A stretch of 64,000 bases of DNA. Source: Arcuatula senhousia (taxonomy: Eukaryota; Mollusca; Bivalvia; Mytilida; Mytilidae). Below are positions 18,805-27,898 of the stretch, piece after piece; position 1 is the first letter of the stretch; each line of letters opens with the position of its first letter. Made by a program: the position numbers and the translations under genes. The notes below the pieces were generated by a model, which made no database searches, was not told the origin of the DNA, and worked only from the letters and a program-made list of their open reading frames with translations. The stretch lies in NCBI GenBank assembly GCA_963971305.1, contig CAXARO010000252.1, forward strand, positions 1 through 64,000, in the 5' to 3' direction.

Positions 18805-20511
18805 CTAGGGCCCCAAACCAGAGCGGTCACCTGTCCTAGGTAGGCCGTAAAAGTCCATGGCATTTCCATTCACAATCCACATCAGAATAGAAAGTGGCAC
18901 GTTCCTGATTTGGCTAATGGCCTGGGAAACATCCCACAAATTCCATGAATGGTTAACAGGACAGCATGAAAATTGTGATAAGAAAGGAGCATCAGATTCA
19001 AGCACCAGCTGATGAGCTGCAATTCGGGGTATAATACGTGCTGCATTTGGGCTTTTCCTCATGAAAGCCCCTGTTATGCCAAAAACTATTTTGGGCACAG
19101 CCTGCCATTCCTGTAGCTCTGCAAGTTCGCCTGTAAAACAATGACGGTGATACCTGAGATCCAGGAAGCCTTCTTGGATGATGGATAGCGCTCTACGTGC
19201 CGCTTCACCTGTCCCAGAATCTCTACAATGCAGAATGACGGGGAGTCTACGCTCTCGGGCTAGTTCTAGAGTGGCCAGGAACACTTCCTCCTGGGTTATT
19301 ATCATTCTGTTTCGGCACTGGGAAGGAGTGGAACAGGGGTGGCAATCACATCTGGTGGTGAAATGGAATCCTGTTTCGCCCAAAGCGACACATCTAGGAT
19401 CTAACGACAAGAGTCGTAACTCACTCCACTGAGTTGCACTTATGCCACAGGCAGCTACATGTGGGTGTATACCAAAAGATACGTATAACCTTTCTGTGTC
19501 TCCGACTTGAACCCTCCATCTGTTCCAGTGTGTAGGAAACACATAGTTAGCCACTCCGAAATGGAAACATGGATCACTATGGGGGTATACGACAGATTCC
19601 AATTGTTGAAAGGAGTCCATCCTGGTTCTTTGTAGTACAAGGTCAAGGTGAAAATGACTGTCCACAAACAAAAACGTAGAATGGGTGGCTTGAAGTGGAG
19701 CGGTCACTTGACTTCCCTCAAATGTTAAGCACTGCCTGTACTCCCTGAATTCTTGGTGGTAGTCAGGACCCAACCTCCGCAACAACGTGGCAACAATCTG
19801 CCAATGTGTAACACAAACAACATGACTTGGCGGGTCCAAACTCAGCTCGGCAGGGGAAGACGGACTGTAATTTTCAGTATAGAAAAACAAGAGTTGCATC
19901 TCTAACTGTGAAAAACCCCCTCTTACACCATAGTACAGCTGCCTGTCTATTACATACTGGAGTAGCTCTTCCAGTCCTTCACATCCGAACCATCTAGCAA
20001 GCAAATGCAGACTACCATTGATTAGCTGGCACCACAAATGCATATTTGTCTCATCAAACACACTGCCCATCAAGTGGCCTTCGGTATGTCGTACTGCCAA
20101 CGAGGAAGCTTGTGTCTCCTGTACTTGACATTGCCAACATGCGGTTGTTCCGGCCCAAAACCATGGCAGGTGGTCCCGGAGAACATGCCGTCGGATCCTG
20201 CCTCTGGTTGAACTGTTGCATACAGGGCATATGCGATTTGCACGTGCCGAGACTGGGTTGGAGCCATGGGCCCCAGAAACCAGGACAACACGTCTATCAG
20301 GACAGTCACGCTCAGATGAGGGGGAGTCTTGGTCTTCTGTTACAAGCACAACCCGCCTACCAGTAGAAGCACTGGCGATTGGAATGTTTTGCTCTGAGTC
20401 CGACACACCAATTTCATCAACCAACTGGTATTCAATCTGTATCTCCAGGTCCTGCTGTATTTCATCTTCCCAGTCTGGAGCACAAATGGAAAGGACATCA
20501 TCGTCGTCCAT
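18805..20511 (-). CDS. TatD-family nuclease with two C2H2-type fingers, carried by the Gypsy element
   Basis: 568 residues from an ATG in a good context (GCCATGG). Residues 1-90 are acidic and probably disordered. C95-C98-H109-H114 and C125-C128-H142-H146 form two C2H2-type finger patterns. Residues 150-270 have no recognised family. Residues 281-556 are a TatD domain: HxH at 286/288 (VDSHFHLD), metal Glu379 (GETGF), His428 (VILHCRD), His457 (HCFTG) and Asp507 (ESDAPFL), so all expected metal ligands are present. TatD proteins are metal-dependent deoxyribo- or ribonucleases; vertebrate TATDN2 is the closest type by layout. It lies in the env position between integrase and the 3' LTR, with a splice acceptor just upstream. 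Its role in the element is unknown; trimming cDNA or removing RNA-DNA hybrids is inference. Confidence 0.88.
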   Translation of the reverse strand: MDDDDVLSICAPDWEDEIQQDLEIQIEYQLVDEIGVSDSEQNIPIASASTGRRVVLVTEDQDSPSSERDCPDRRVVLVSGAHGSNPVSARANRICPVCNSSTRGRIRRHVLRDHLPWFWAGTTACWQCQVQETQASSLAVRHTEGHLMGSVFDETNMHLWCQLINGSLHLLARWFGCEGLEELLQYVIDRQLYYGVRGGFSQLEMQLLFFYTENYSPSSPAELSLDPPSHVVCVTHWQIVATLLRRLGPDYHQEFREYRQCLTFEGSQVTAPLQATHSTFLFVDSHFHLDLVLQRTRMDSFQQLESVVYPHSDPCFHFGVANYVFPTHWNRWRVQVGDTERLYVSFGIHPHVAACGISATQWSELRLLSLDPRCVALGETGFHFTTRCDCHPCSTPSQCRNRMIITQEEVFLATLELARERRLPVILHCRDSGTGEAARRALSIIQEGFLDLRYHRHCFTGELAELQEWQAVPKIVFGITGAFMRKSPNAARIIPRIAAHQLVLESDAPFLSQFSCCPVNHSWNLWDVSQAISQIRNVPLSILMWIVNGNAMDFYGLPRTGDRSGLGP

Positions 20512-20512
20512 G

Positions 20513-20536
20513 GCTAAAAATAAAAAGTCATATAAA
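20513..20536 (-). promoter_or_regulatory. Probable 3' splice acceptor for the TatD ORF
   Basis: The minus strand reads TATGACTTTTTATTTTTAG and then CCATGG, with AG at 20515-20514 and the start codon two bases on. A pyrimidine-rich run precedes the AG and a branch-like TATGAC lies about 17 bases before it. This suggests a spliced subgenomic mRNA, as for retroviral env. The donor is not settled; the only candidate noticed in the leader is GTAAGG at 27222-27217. Confidence 0.6.
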
Positions 20537-20620
20537 ACATAGCAACTAACTCTAAAACAATTGGATAACTAACTTATCTACATTTGGTACAAAAAAAACT
20601 TTTATTACTGTACTAACTAA

Positions 20621-22946
20621 CTATTCATCCAGCTTGGCTGGGCGTTTAATTTTTCGCCCATACCTAGAGTACTGAATGTCATGCGAAGCCACGGGCCTCA
20701 TTTTATCACCCATATCACCCCAAGAATCAGATAATTGCGTGCGGTCATCAGATTGCTCTACCGTAGCAGAAACGTCAACCCGAGGTGAAAAGGCCTGGGG
20801 CCTCTCTAAAACAACCGGTTTATGCTCCGTTTTTACAGACCCGAAGCCCTCGACAGTATCGATTTTAACATCCGCAGTTTTACTGTAATCACGACCGTTT
20901 TGCGAAATATCAGGGTATTGTACACATAACGGAAACTCAACATCCTCCTCCTCATAAGGCAAAGTATCATCTTCTGTAACAACCGGACTGTCTACTTCAC
21001 ATTCATATTGGAAAAAATCATGGCGCAGACGGCGTAGCCACGTGGGGATGTGCCTATCATCACAGCGCTTCAGTCTGTCATGGTGAACCATGGACTCATT
21101 TTTTTCGTCCTTTGGTCTTGTATAACGGTGGCAAACTCTGTATCACTAAATAGGGGCCACACCAAGGGGAGCGAAGTTTCCTGCTCTGGCCAATCTTTGC
21201 AGACATATCGGACTTATACACCAAATCACCGGGATGATACTTATGCTCGACAATGCGTAAATCATAATCTCTTTTCTGTCGAGCCTGTGTTGTACGCAAA
21301 TTTTGGCGTGCCACATCATGAACATCCTGCATTCTTTTCACCAAATCATTGACCCATTCATTTGGTGTCTTTTGCTCCAGTTGAGGGTGTGGCATTCCTA
21401 ACAACAGATGGATTGGCTGAATTGTTTCCCGTCCAAGCATGAGTTGATTAGGAGTGAACCCGGTCTGTCTGTTCACCATGGAATGAAGTGCCTTTGATAA
21501 AAGAGGAAGATCCTTGTCCCAGGTACGGTTCTTGTTTTCAATATAACATCGTATCATACCAAGCACAATGGTATTGAAGCGCTCAACTTGCCCATTAGAG
21601 GAAGGGTGGTACGGTGTTGTGCGTGTCTTTGCAATGTCTAACGCTGAACAAAGAGCCCTGAAAAGGTCACTGTCAAAATTCCGCCCCTGATCAGTGTGAA
21701 TCTCGAGCGGGCAACCAAATGTCACTATGAAATGTACAATGAACTTCTCGGCAACAGACTGGGCCGATTGGGTAGGCAAGGCAGCCATTTCCACCCACTT
21801 AGTAAACTGGTCCACCATCATAAGGACGTAATTATTTCCACTTTCACTGGTATTGAATGGACCGAGGATATCCAAGTGGACCCGCTCCATTGGGTATCCA
21901 GCATGAAATTGACCTAAGGGTGCTCGTGGTCTTACATTGATCTTCTTGTTTTGATTACAAGCCGAGCAGGATCGGACATACTCCTCACAATCCTTACGCA
22001 TGTTATACCACAGGAAAGACCGCTTCACTCTCTCAAGGGTTTTCTTTTGTCCCAGATGCCCTGCAGACTTTACATCATGACAGTTTTGTAACACTTCCAC
22101 CTTAAGCGCTTCCGGAACAACTAGGCATAACTTTCTCTCTGGACAGTTCACAAACTCGTAATACAACACGCCTTTTATCAGCCGAAAGTAAGCCCGGCAC
22201 AGCCATAATGCCCTGGTACCTGGTCCCTGAAGGCGAAGCTCAGATTCCTTTGGTTCACGATTTTCTTCAATCCATGTCAGGATAGGAGCAATATCCGAGT
22301 CAGCTATCTGTAATAGGCACAACTGATCAGGACAGTATGTGGGCGTCCAGTTACTACCATCTGCCTCCTCTGCATATGGCAAGGTGGCATTTAGGTCGCT
22401 GCTGAAGGCCGAGGGCCTTACATTCATTTTTCCATGGTTACTGACAGGCACAGAATCGGACATCTTTGTGGTAATGGTTGCAACTCGAACTGATGGTATT
22501 GCTGCCTTAATGGCTAAAGGAACTACATCATCTACATCTGTGTCAAAGCGAGACCACTGATTATGGGCCCTCACGCAATAGCTGCAACCCTGACAGGGTA
22601 ACTTGGCTGGATCTGAACCTGCCACATAACAGTCACATTCAGGAACAGTGTCGGGGATCCTACTTAACCCATCGGCATTCTGGTGTTTCCTCCCTGGCCT
22701 ATGCAATATCTGCATGTCATAGGTAGAGAGTTCTTCTAGCCATCGGGCCAGCTGACCCTCTATATGCTTAAAACGCATAAGCCAGACAAGACTATTGTGG
22801 TCTGTGCGATGGAGGAATCGTCTTCCCAACAGATAATGCCTAAAGTGTCTACAGAATTTTACGACAGCCAACAGTTCCTTGCGTGTAGTGCAGTAGCGCC
22901 TTTGGGGCTTTTGCAGAACATGACTTGCATAACAAATGACGATCTC
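20621..22946 (-). pseudogene. Gypsy pol: end of RNase H, integrase and C-terminal tail (one frame break)
   Basis: The frame enters from reverse transcriptase by a -1 change near 22947. Using the TTG at 22871 as residue 1, the integrase zinc motif is H265, H272, C302, C305 and the catalytic triad is D334, D394, E430, with the canonical 35-residue D-E spacing. The frame ends at 21096 in a run of seven A just before the conserved VHHDRLKRC segment, which continues in another frame to 20621; one base fewer in the run would join them. The tail (about 150 residues) is acidic and ends in a basic GRKIKRPAKLDE patch; no chromodomain is seen. The catalytic part is intact, so the break removes only the C-terminal domain. 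Confidence 0.85.
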
Positions 22947-24310
22947 CTTCTATTCTGTAGTTGGGACAACACTGCACCTATTGAAGTTGCAGAGGCATCG
23001 GTGTCCAAAATAAATTGATCGTCTGGATTAGGATATGCCAAACAGGGAGCAGTGGTCAGAGCCTTCTTGGTAGCTAGGAAAGCGGTGTCATGGTCTGATG
23101 TCCACTTGACTTCTCCCTTTTGATGTGCCAGATCATACAAGCAACAAGTCAAGTTAGCAAAGTTTTCAATATGATCCCTGTGATAATTTAGGAATCCAAG
23201 GAACGCCATCAAATCCTTTTGTGTCTTTGGTTGTGGCCACTCTCGGACGGCTTTAATCTTTGAGGGGGCTACACTGACTCCATCAGCACTGACTAGTTTG
23301 CCTAGGAACTCAACTTCAGGCTGAAACAACTGACATTTCTTTGGCTTTAATTTCAGTGAGTACTGACGAAAACGTTCCAATGTGGCTCTTAGGTTGGCTA
23401 AGCCATCTTCGAAGTCTTTTCCCAACACTACCACATCGTCTAAGTACACCAGTACCTGCGACCAAGTTAGACCCCGAAGCACTAATTGCATCGCCCTTTG
23501 GAAGGTAGCAGGGGCATTGCAGAGGCCCATACCCATTCTGGTGTGCTCAAATAAACCATAACGGGTTATGAATACTGTTTTCTTTCTGTCAGATGGTTCA
23601 AGCTCAATTTGATAGTACCCACTGGCCAAATCCAGGGTACAAAATGTTGTGGTTCCTTGCAAGGTATCAAGACAGTCCTCTATGATAGGCAAGGAAAAAC
23701 AATCCTTGACTGTTTTGTCATTGACCGCTCGATAATCGATGCACCAACGAACGGACCCATCTTTTTTGCGTACGAGCACTGGGGCGGAGGCCCAGTCTGA
23801 GGTAGAGGGTTGAATCACCTTTGCATCGAGCAACTTGTTAAGATGTTGTTGTTCCAATTCTTGGAATCCCAAGGGAGTTCTCCGCATTCGCTGTTTAACA
23901 GGAGCAGAGCTTCCGGTGTCAATTTTGTGCTTTACTTCAGTAAGGCAACCTAAATCCAGATCATGCTTTGCAAAGACATCTTGGTATTCTACAAGGAGTT
24001 GTTTTAACTTTCCTTGTTGTTCTATGTTAAGGTGAGCTATTGAACGCTGATACAAATCTGTTAGGTGTTCTGGTAAAGCTGGAGCCTAAGACCCCTGTCC
24101 TTGTACTTGTGCCACACGGACAGATGGATCTGGAGCCTGAGGCCCCTGGTCTTGTACTTTGGCCACACGAACAGATGTTTTCTTTTTCTTCTCTTCGGAC
24201 AGTTGTTCGCAAGGATAAACCTGACCTAGGCATATGCCTTTCCTTAACTTGATAAACCTATTACTGTCATTTATCAGGCTTACCGCACATGTTTCACCAG
24301 ATGTTGGACA
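22859..24310 (-). pseudogene. Gypsy pol: reverse transcriptase and RNase H (stop and frame breaks)
   Basis: The open part runs from 24085 to 22859; counting from a TTG at 24055 it has LDLASGYYQ (catalytic Asp 142) and YLDD at 204-207, then RNase H beginning DTDASATSIGA near residue 355. Recognisable pol sequence extends upstream to about 24300 in the same frame (RFIKLRKGICLGQVYP), but is interrupted by a TAG at 24088-24086. A 50-base tandem duplication (24081-24130 and 24131-24180) has CAG in one copy where the other has this TAG, so the stop is probably a C-to-T change. The join to protease near 24300 needs a +1 change, and the join to integrase near 22947 a -1 change. Confidence 0.85.
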
Positions 24311-24935
24311 CTAGGACCCCCTTTGAGTTGACAGTGGGTTCGATGATATATCCTTCTTGGGGAGGTTTATCAACCTTAACTGGCAGAGTTGTTACAGAAT
24401 TTGGCGGTAGTGTCATTGATCGACGAATGAAAACTTGCTCTTCTCCGTCGAAGCTAGGACCCCGCACATTTAGGATTGGAATTTCATAACCCCCAAGGCT
24501 TAATGTCTTCTGTCTGATATCTATGACAGCAGCAAACTCATCAAGCACATCTAGACCGAGGATAACTTCATCGTTCATGGTCACCATACACACATCCCAT
24601 TCAATATCCAATGGTCCTACTGATAATGCTACTTTTGGGATGATCTTTCCCTCTACTGGGTGTGGTCCTATACCATGAAGCGTCACCGTTTCAACAACTT
24701 CTGACATATCTAGCTGTAGCTTGTCACTGACCAGTGTTATCATTGCCGCAGTGTCCACTGTGAGACTAACTGGCCGGTGGTTGATGGTTCCTGCTACTAC
24801 AAGGCTCCTACCAATGGTTCTACGAATCAACAGGTTTTGAGAGGCCTTGGGCCTCACCTTGGGCTCACCATTTAGGCCATCTGAGGAACGGGTCAAGTCT
24901 AGGCCTTGGGACTTGACCCTTTGAAGTTTAAATCT
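24294..24935 (-). CDS. Gypsy protease (entered by -1 frameshift from gag)
   Basis: The frame is open from about 24935 and overlaps the end of gag; there is no ATG at its start, which fits entry by frameshifting at 24926-24932. Counting from the TTG at 24896, the aspartic protease active-site motif VDTAAM lies at 47-52 (DTA-A instead of the commoner DTG-A) and the second conserved ILGLDVLDEF stretch lies near 115. The protease cleaves the Gag-Pol polyprotein. The frame ends with TGA at 24296-24294, where the sequence resumes one base out of phase as the reverse transcriptase region. Confidence 0.85.
   Translation of the reverse strand, partial: RFKLQRVKSQGLDLTRSSDGLNGEPKVRPKASQNLLIRRTIGRSLVVAGTINHRPVSLTVDTAAMITLVSDKLQLDMSEVVETVTLHGIGPHPVEGKIIPKVALSVGPLDIEWDVCMVTMNDEVILGLDVLDEFAAVIDIRQKTLSLGGYEIPILNVRGPSFDGEEQVFIRRSMTLPPNSVTTLPVKVDKPPQEGYIIEPTVNSKGVLVSNIW
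24890..24932 (-). promoter_or_regulatory. Programmed -1 frameshift signal between gag and protease
   Basis: The slippery heptamer T TTA AAC (24932-24926) is in the gag frame. After a 6-base spacer (TTCAAA) comes a perfect 10-bp stem, GGGTCAAGTC (24919-24910) with GACTTGACCC (24899-24890), closing a 10-base loop that contains AGGCCT. A second AGGCCT lies downstream at 24847-24842 and, being self-complementary, could pair with the loop as a pseudoknot. Slipping by -1 leads exactly into the protease frame; without it, gag ends at the TAG 24901-24899. Confidence 0.85.
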
Positions 24936-27130
24936 GATCTATCTGTGGAACTTTCACGGTTTTTCTCAGGTGATCTAGGAAACCTATTGTCATGCCTGCT
25001 GCCAAACTGCCTATTATAGGGAGATGGCGACCTTGAAGACATTGGGCTCATTGGGCGTTGTTGGAACCTAGGAGGTGTAGGAGACCTATGCCTTACCCCC
25101 TGATCATTTCCTTCACTATATCCGGGCTTGGTAGTTTCCTTGGAGAGCATTACTGTAGCCAGCTGTGACATTAATTTGGTTAAGTTTTTTAGCTCCTCTT
25201 GCAAGGGATTGGTTGTCACTGTTGCGCCTTTACTGGGAGATTGTTCTCTCTGATCTGAAAAGGACACCTGACGATGTGCATAATTTGCAGTTCTTGAGCC
25301 ATAAATAGCCTTATGATTAGCTATAGATGCTTTCATGAGTTTCAGTGCTTTGTTTATTGACTCAGGATCTCTCTCAATCATATGCCTGGCTGCTTCCTTG
25401 TCCTTACACCCTCTCAGAAAAGCTTCGGTTCCAATCTGATCAATGACACCATTCTCACATTTGTCATATCCGTCCATGACAACAAAATGTACCCTCTCTG
25501 CAAATTCTTCTAGAGTCTCTGCCTCTTGCTGTCGCATGTACTGCAGCTGTCTTCTTGTAGCGACAGGCTCTTCTTTCTTACTAAACCGCTGCTTTAATGA
25601 CCGCCGCAAGTCCCTATAATTGTCGCCCGTACTTATTTTTCTGGCATACTCCAGGGCCACCTCTGTCAAACAGTCAAGCAGCCTGCAAACCTTTTTTCTA
25701 TCTTCCCAGCCTCGACGTGCAGCAGTCCTTTCAAACTGGTATATGAAAGCTTCCCACGTCAAGGTACCTCTTCCACTAAAGACAGGCATCTTTGGTAATT
25801 GGGGACTTTTGCTTCTATCTCGGTTCCCTGTGGCATCGTGCCACCTTGTATATTCACGATCCATAGAAGAATCAGAAGACAAACTATTGGGTCTGTGACG
25901 TGCAGGTCTTCGTCTAGCTCTTGATCGTTCTGCTGGGGCAGGGTGCCCCCTTAAGTTATCATCAGTCATATGGATGTCCGTGGGAACCGGCAAGTTGTTA
26001 TTTGTGTCTGGAGATGTAAATCCAGCCGAGGGCTGAGACATGCTCCCTGGATATGGAATCGGAGCAGGAGGCATGAGGGGAAGCTGTCCATTTAATACAC
26101 TTGGCAACCCTGGTGTTGAAATGTGTGCAGGGGGTGGAGGTGCCCACCATGGAAAAGCAAGATTAGAGGGTCCACTGTAATTATTAATTGTGGGTGTATC
26201 CCTGTCTTGCACTGGGGTAGTTGATAACGGTATCGCTGGTTTATCAACAACGGTGTACTCTGTTGTTTTTGGACGTACATCCCTGTCTACCATTTGGACA
26301 GAAGGGCCATGGGCCCCCTGAGTTTCCTGATTTGTGATAGTTCTATCTAAGGAGTCATCATTGTCTGTTTCACGAGATTTTACTGGGGACAAGCCTGGAT
26401 GAGGTAAATTCATATCTGGCATGTTCGAAGCCAAGGTAGGCGTGCTTGACTTTTGTTGAATAGATCCTTCCTTGCTCGACCTTGACCGCATAGGAGTTTC
26501 AAACCTCACCTCCTTGTTGCGTTGCTCAACTAAGCTGGAAACAGTCGATGCCATTTTTTCGAATTGTGATGGTTGGTCACATGCACTTTTAAATTGTACT
26601 GTGCTAGCATCTTCACTTACAGTAAGTTTATCCAATTTCCTGACTATATCCTGTGTCATGTGAGTTATTCGGTCAGTACATTCTGAAATTCTGTCTTCGA
26701 CCTCTTGTCGCATCTTCTGGAGCTGGCATTCAACATTGTCTCTATGACGGTTACTATCTTCCACCATATTTTTCAAATTATCTTGTTCCCGTCGAGATTC
26801 CTCTATGAGCTGCATTATCTGATCCACCTTGGCATCACGGAGTGACAATTCATGGTAAATTTGTTCGTCTCTTTGTTTTGACTCTTCTTTAATTTGAACT
26901 TCAAGCAACTGAACATCAGTCAACTTTTCAGCTGGGGCTACTGGGGCCCCCTGTTTATTCCCAAAATCTTCCCACTTTGAGACATGGACTTTAGTCATAT
27001 TGGCGAGTGTTGTCATTGTTATCTCTTTTTGTTGTCTGTATTCAATCAATGTGTCTGTAATTTCTTCTGAAATTCCAGTTGCGTCCATGATTTCTTTCTT
27101 TGTTGACTTGTTTATATCAATTTTAACCAT
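24899..27130 (-). CDS. Gypsy Gag with N-terminal helix-hairpin-helix
   Basis: 743 residues from an ATG in the context AACATGG. Residues 4-57 (DINKSTKKEIMDATGISEEI onward) match a ComEA-like helix-hairpin-helix DNA-binding motif. About 70-170 is a charged coiled coil; 290-410 is Pro-rich and probably flexible; 447-600 is a Retrotrans_gag capsid-like region (FSGRGTLTWEAFIYQFERTA). The C-terminus (600-743) is Arg/Ser/Pro-rich and has no CCHC zinc knuckle. Gag packages the element RNA; here the HhH and the basic tail may replace the knuckle in nucleic-acid binding (inference). It overlaps protease through the frameshift site. Confidence 0.88.
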   Translation of the reverse strand: MVKIDINKSTKKEIMDATGISEEITDTLIEYRQQKEITMTTLANMTKVHVSKWEDFGNKQGAPVAPAEKLTDVQLLEVQIKEESKQRDEQIYHELSLRDAKVDQIMQLIEESRREQDNLKNMVEDSNRHRDNVECQLQKMRQEVEDRISECTDRITHMTQDIVRKLDKLTVSEDASTVQFKSACDQPSQFEKMASTVSSLVEQRNKEVRFETPMRSRSSKEGSIQQKSSTPTLASNMPDMNLPHPGLSPVKSRETDNDDSLDRTITNQETQGAHGPSVQMVDRDVRPKTTEYTVVDKPAIPLSTTPVQDRDTPTINNYSGPSNLAFPWWAPPPPAHISTPGLPSVLNGQLPLMPPAPIPYPGSMSQPSAGFTSPDTNNNLPVPTDIHMTDDNLRGHPAPAERSRARRRPARHRPNSLSSDSSMDREYTRWHDATGNRDRSKSPQLPKMPVFSGRGTLTWEAFIYQFERTAARRGWEDRKKVCRLLDCLTEVALEYARKISTGDNYRDLRRSLKQRFSKKEEPVATRRQLQYMRQQEAETLEEFAERVHFVVMDGYDKCENGVIDQIGTEAFLRGCKDKEAARHMIERDPESINKALKLMKASIANHKAIYGSRTANYAHRQVSFSDQREQSPSKGATVTTNPLQEELKNLTKLMSQLATVMLSKETTKPGYSEGNDQGVRHRSPTPPRFQQRPMSPMSSRSPSPYNRQFGSRHDNRFPRSPEKNRESSTDRSDLNFKGSSPKA

Positions 27131-27656
27131 GTTTGTTTTGTCAAAGACAAAGTTCCAAAAAAAATTACAAGTGTAAAAACGGGCACAAAATGATGTTAAA
27201 AACTTTATTTATTGTGCCTTACAATTATTTATGTTTTAAAAATACATAAACAAACAAGAAGATTTTATTTATTTAACTTTGCAATAACACTTCCGTGTTT
27301 TGACACCAAAAATCAGATTGTTTACAAAAAATAATTCCGTTTCCGGTTTGCACATGCGCACGTCAACAAAAAAAAATTCCGACTTCCGTAACGAAGGCTG
27401 TAATGGCTAGGACCGGAAGTAGCGCATGGGCCACCTAATATTTGAAATCGAATTTCTTCTAATTGTACGTCTCCGATCGCGAGAAAATTATTCCCCTTTG
27501 TATTCAATTGCAAAGGAAAATACGATCATGTAAGAAAATGTCATAAAAATACTTCAGATTCAATCAATAACTATGATTCAACGCCCACGCAAAGATGTTA
27601 CGTAGACGATGCAGACGAATTTTAATTTTGCACAAAGTTAGTGTCGACGACGCCAC
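27131..27656 (-). other. Gypsy 5' leader with primer binding site
   Basis: 526 bases from LTR to gag ATG. One base after the LTR the minus strand reads TGGCGTCGTCGACACTAA (27655-27638), where TGG would pair with a tRNA CCA end; the tRNA was not identified. The rest presumably holds packaging signals. A GTAAGG at 27222-27217 is a weak candidate splice donor for the TatD mRNA. Confidence 0.65.
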
Positions 27657-27894
27657 TGTCGTGCTGGCAATTATGTCAACACGAAATACATATAAATATA
27701 ACAATAATACAATAGTAAAGGAATACCTTAAATCACAATAGGCGGTAAAGTTATCAGGATATCCAACAATACAGCTTCAGCAACACATGGGAAAAGTCAA
27801 TAGCCTCGTTCTGGGAATACAAACACTGTAGTGACCAAGATCCATAGGGGAGCTCTACCAGAGGGGACAGTAAAAAGGGGGCACCTGCACCACA
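27657..27894 (-). repeat. 5' LTR of Gypsy element
   Basis: 238 bp, same ends as 18347-18584 with one mismatch. In element orientation this is the upstream LTR that should hold the promoter; no clear TATA box was singled out. Confidence 0.95.
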
Positions 27895-27898
27895 ATAG
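27895..27898. repeat. Target-site duplication ATAG, right
   Basis: Matches 18343-18346 and abuts the CA end of the LTR on the plus strand. Confidence 0.85.

Larger units (their letters stand above)
18347..27894 (-). mobile_element. Complete young Gypsy-type LTR retrotransposon carrying a TatD ORF
   Basis: Bounded by two 238-bp LTRs starting TG and ending CA, with a single visible mismatch between them, and by the TSD ATAG. On the minus strand the order is LTR, primer site, 526-base leader, gag (27130-24899), protease, reverse transcriptase, RNase H and integrase (about 24931-20621), a TatD nuclease ORF (20511-18805), purine tract and LTR. The domain order with integrase last defines Gypsy/Ty3 (Metaviridae). 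It is inserted antisense in the symporter intron. Near-identical LTRs imply recent insertion, yet pol contains three frame changes and a stop. Confidence 0.93.

Noticed and set aside
20046..20542. Plus-strand frames of 106-108 codons
   Set aside because: Shadows of the TatD ORF on the other strand.
24901..24915. Slippery site at the CCCAAG just before the gag stop
   Set aside because: It does not fit the X XXY YYZ pattern in the gag frame; TTTAAAC at 24926-24932 does and leads into the protease frame.
27638..27655. Naming the primer tRNA of the Gypsy element
   Set aside because: The TGG start is right, but I could not match the following bases to a specific tRNA with confidence.
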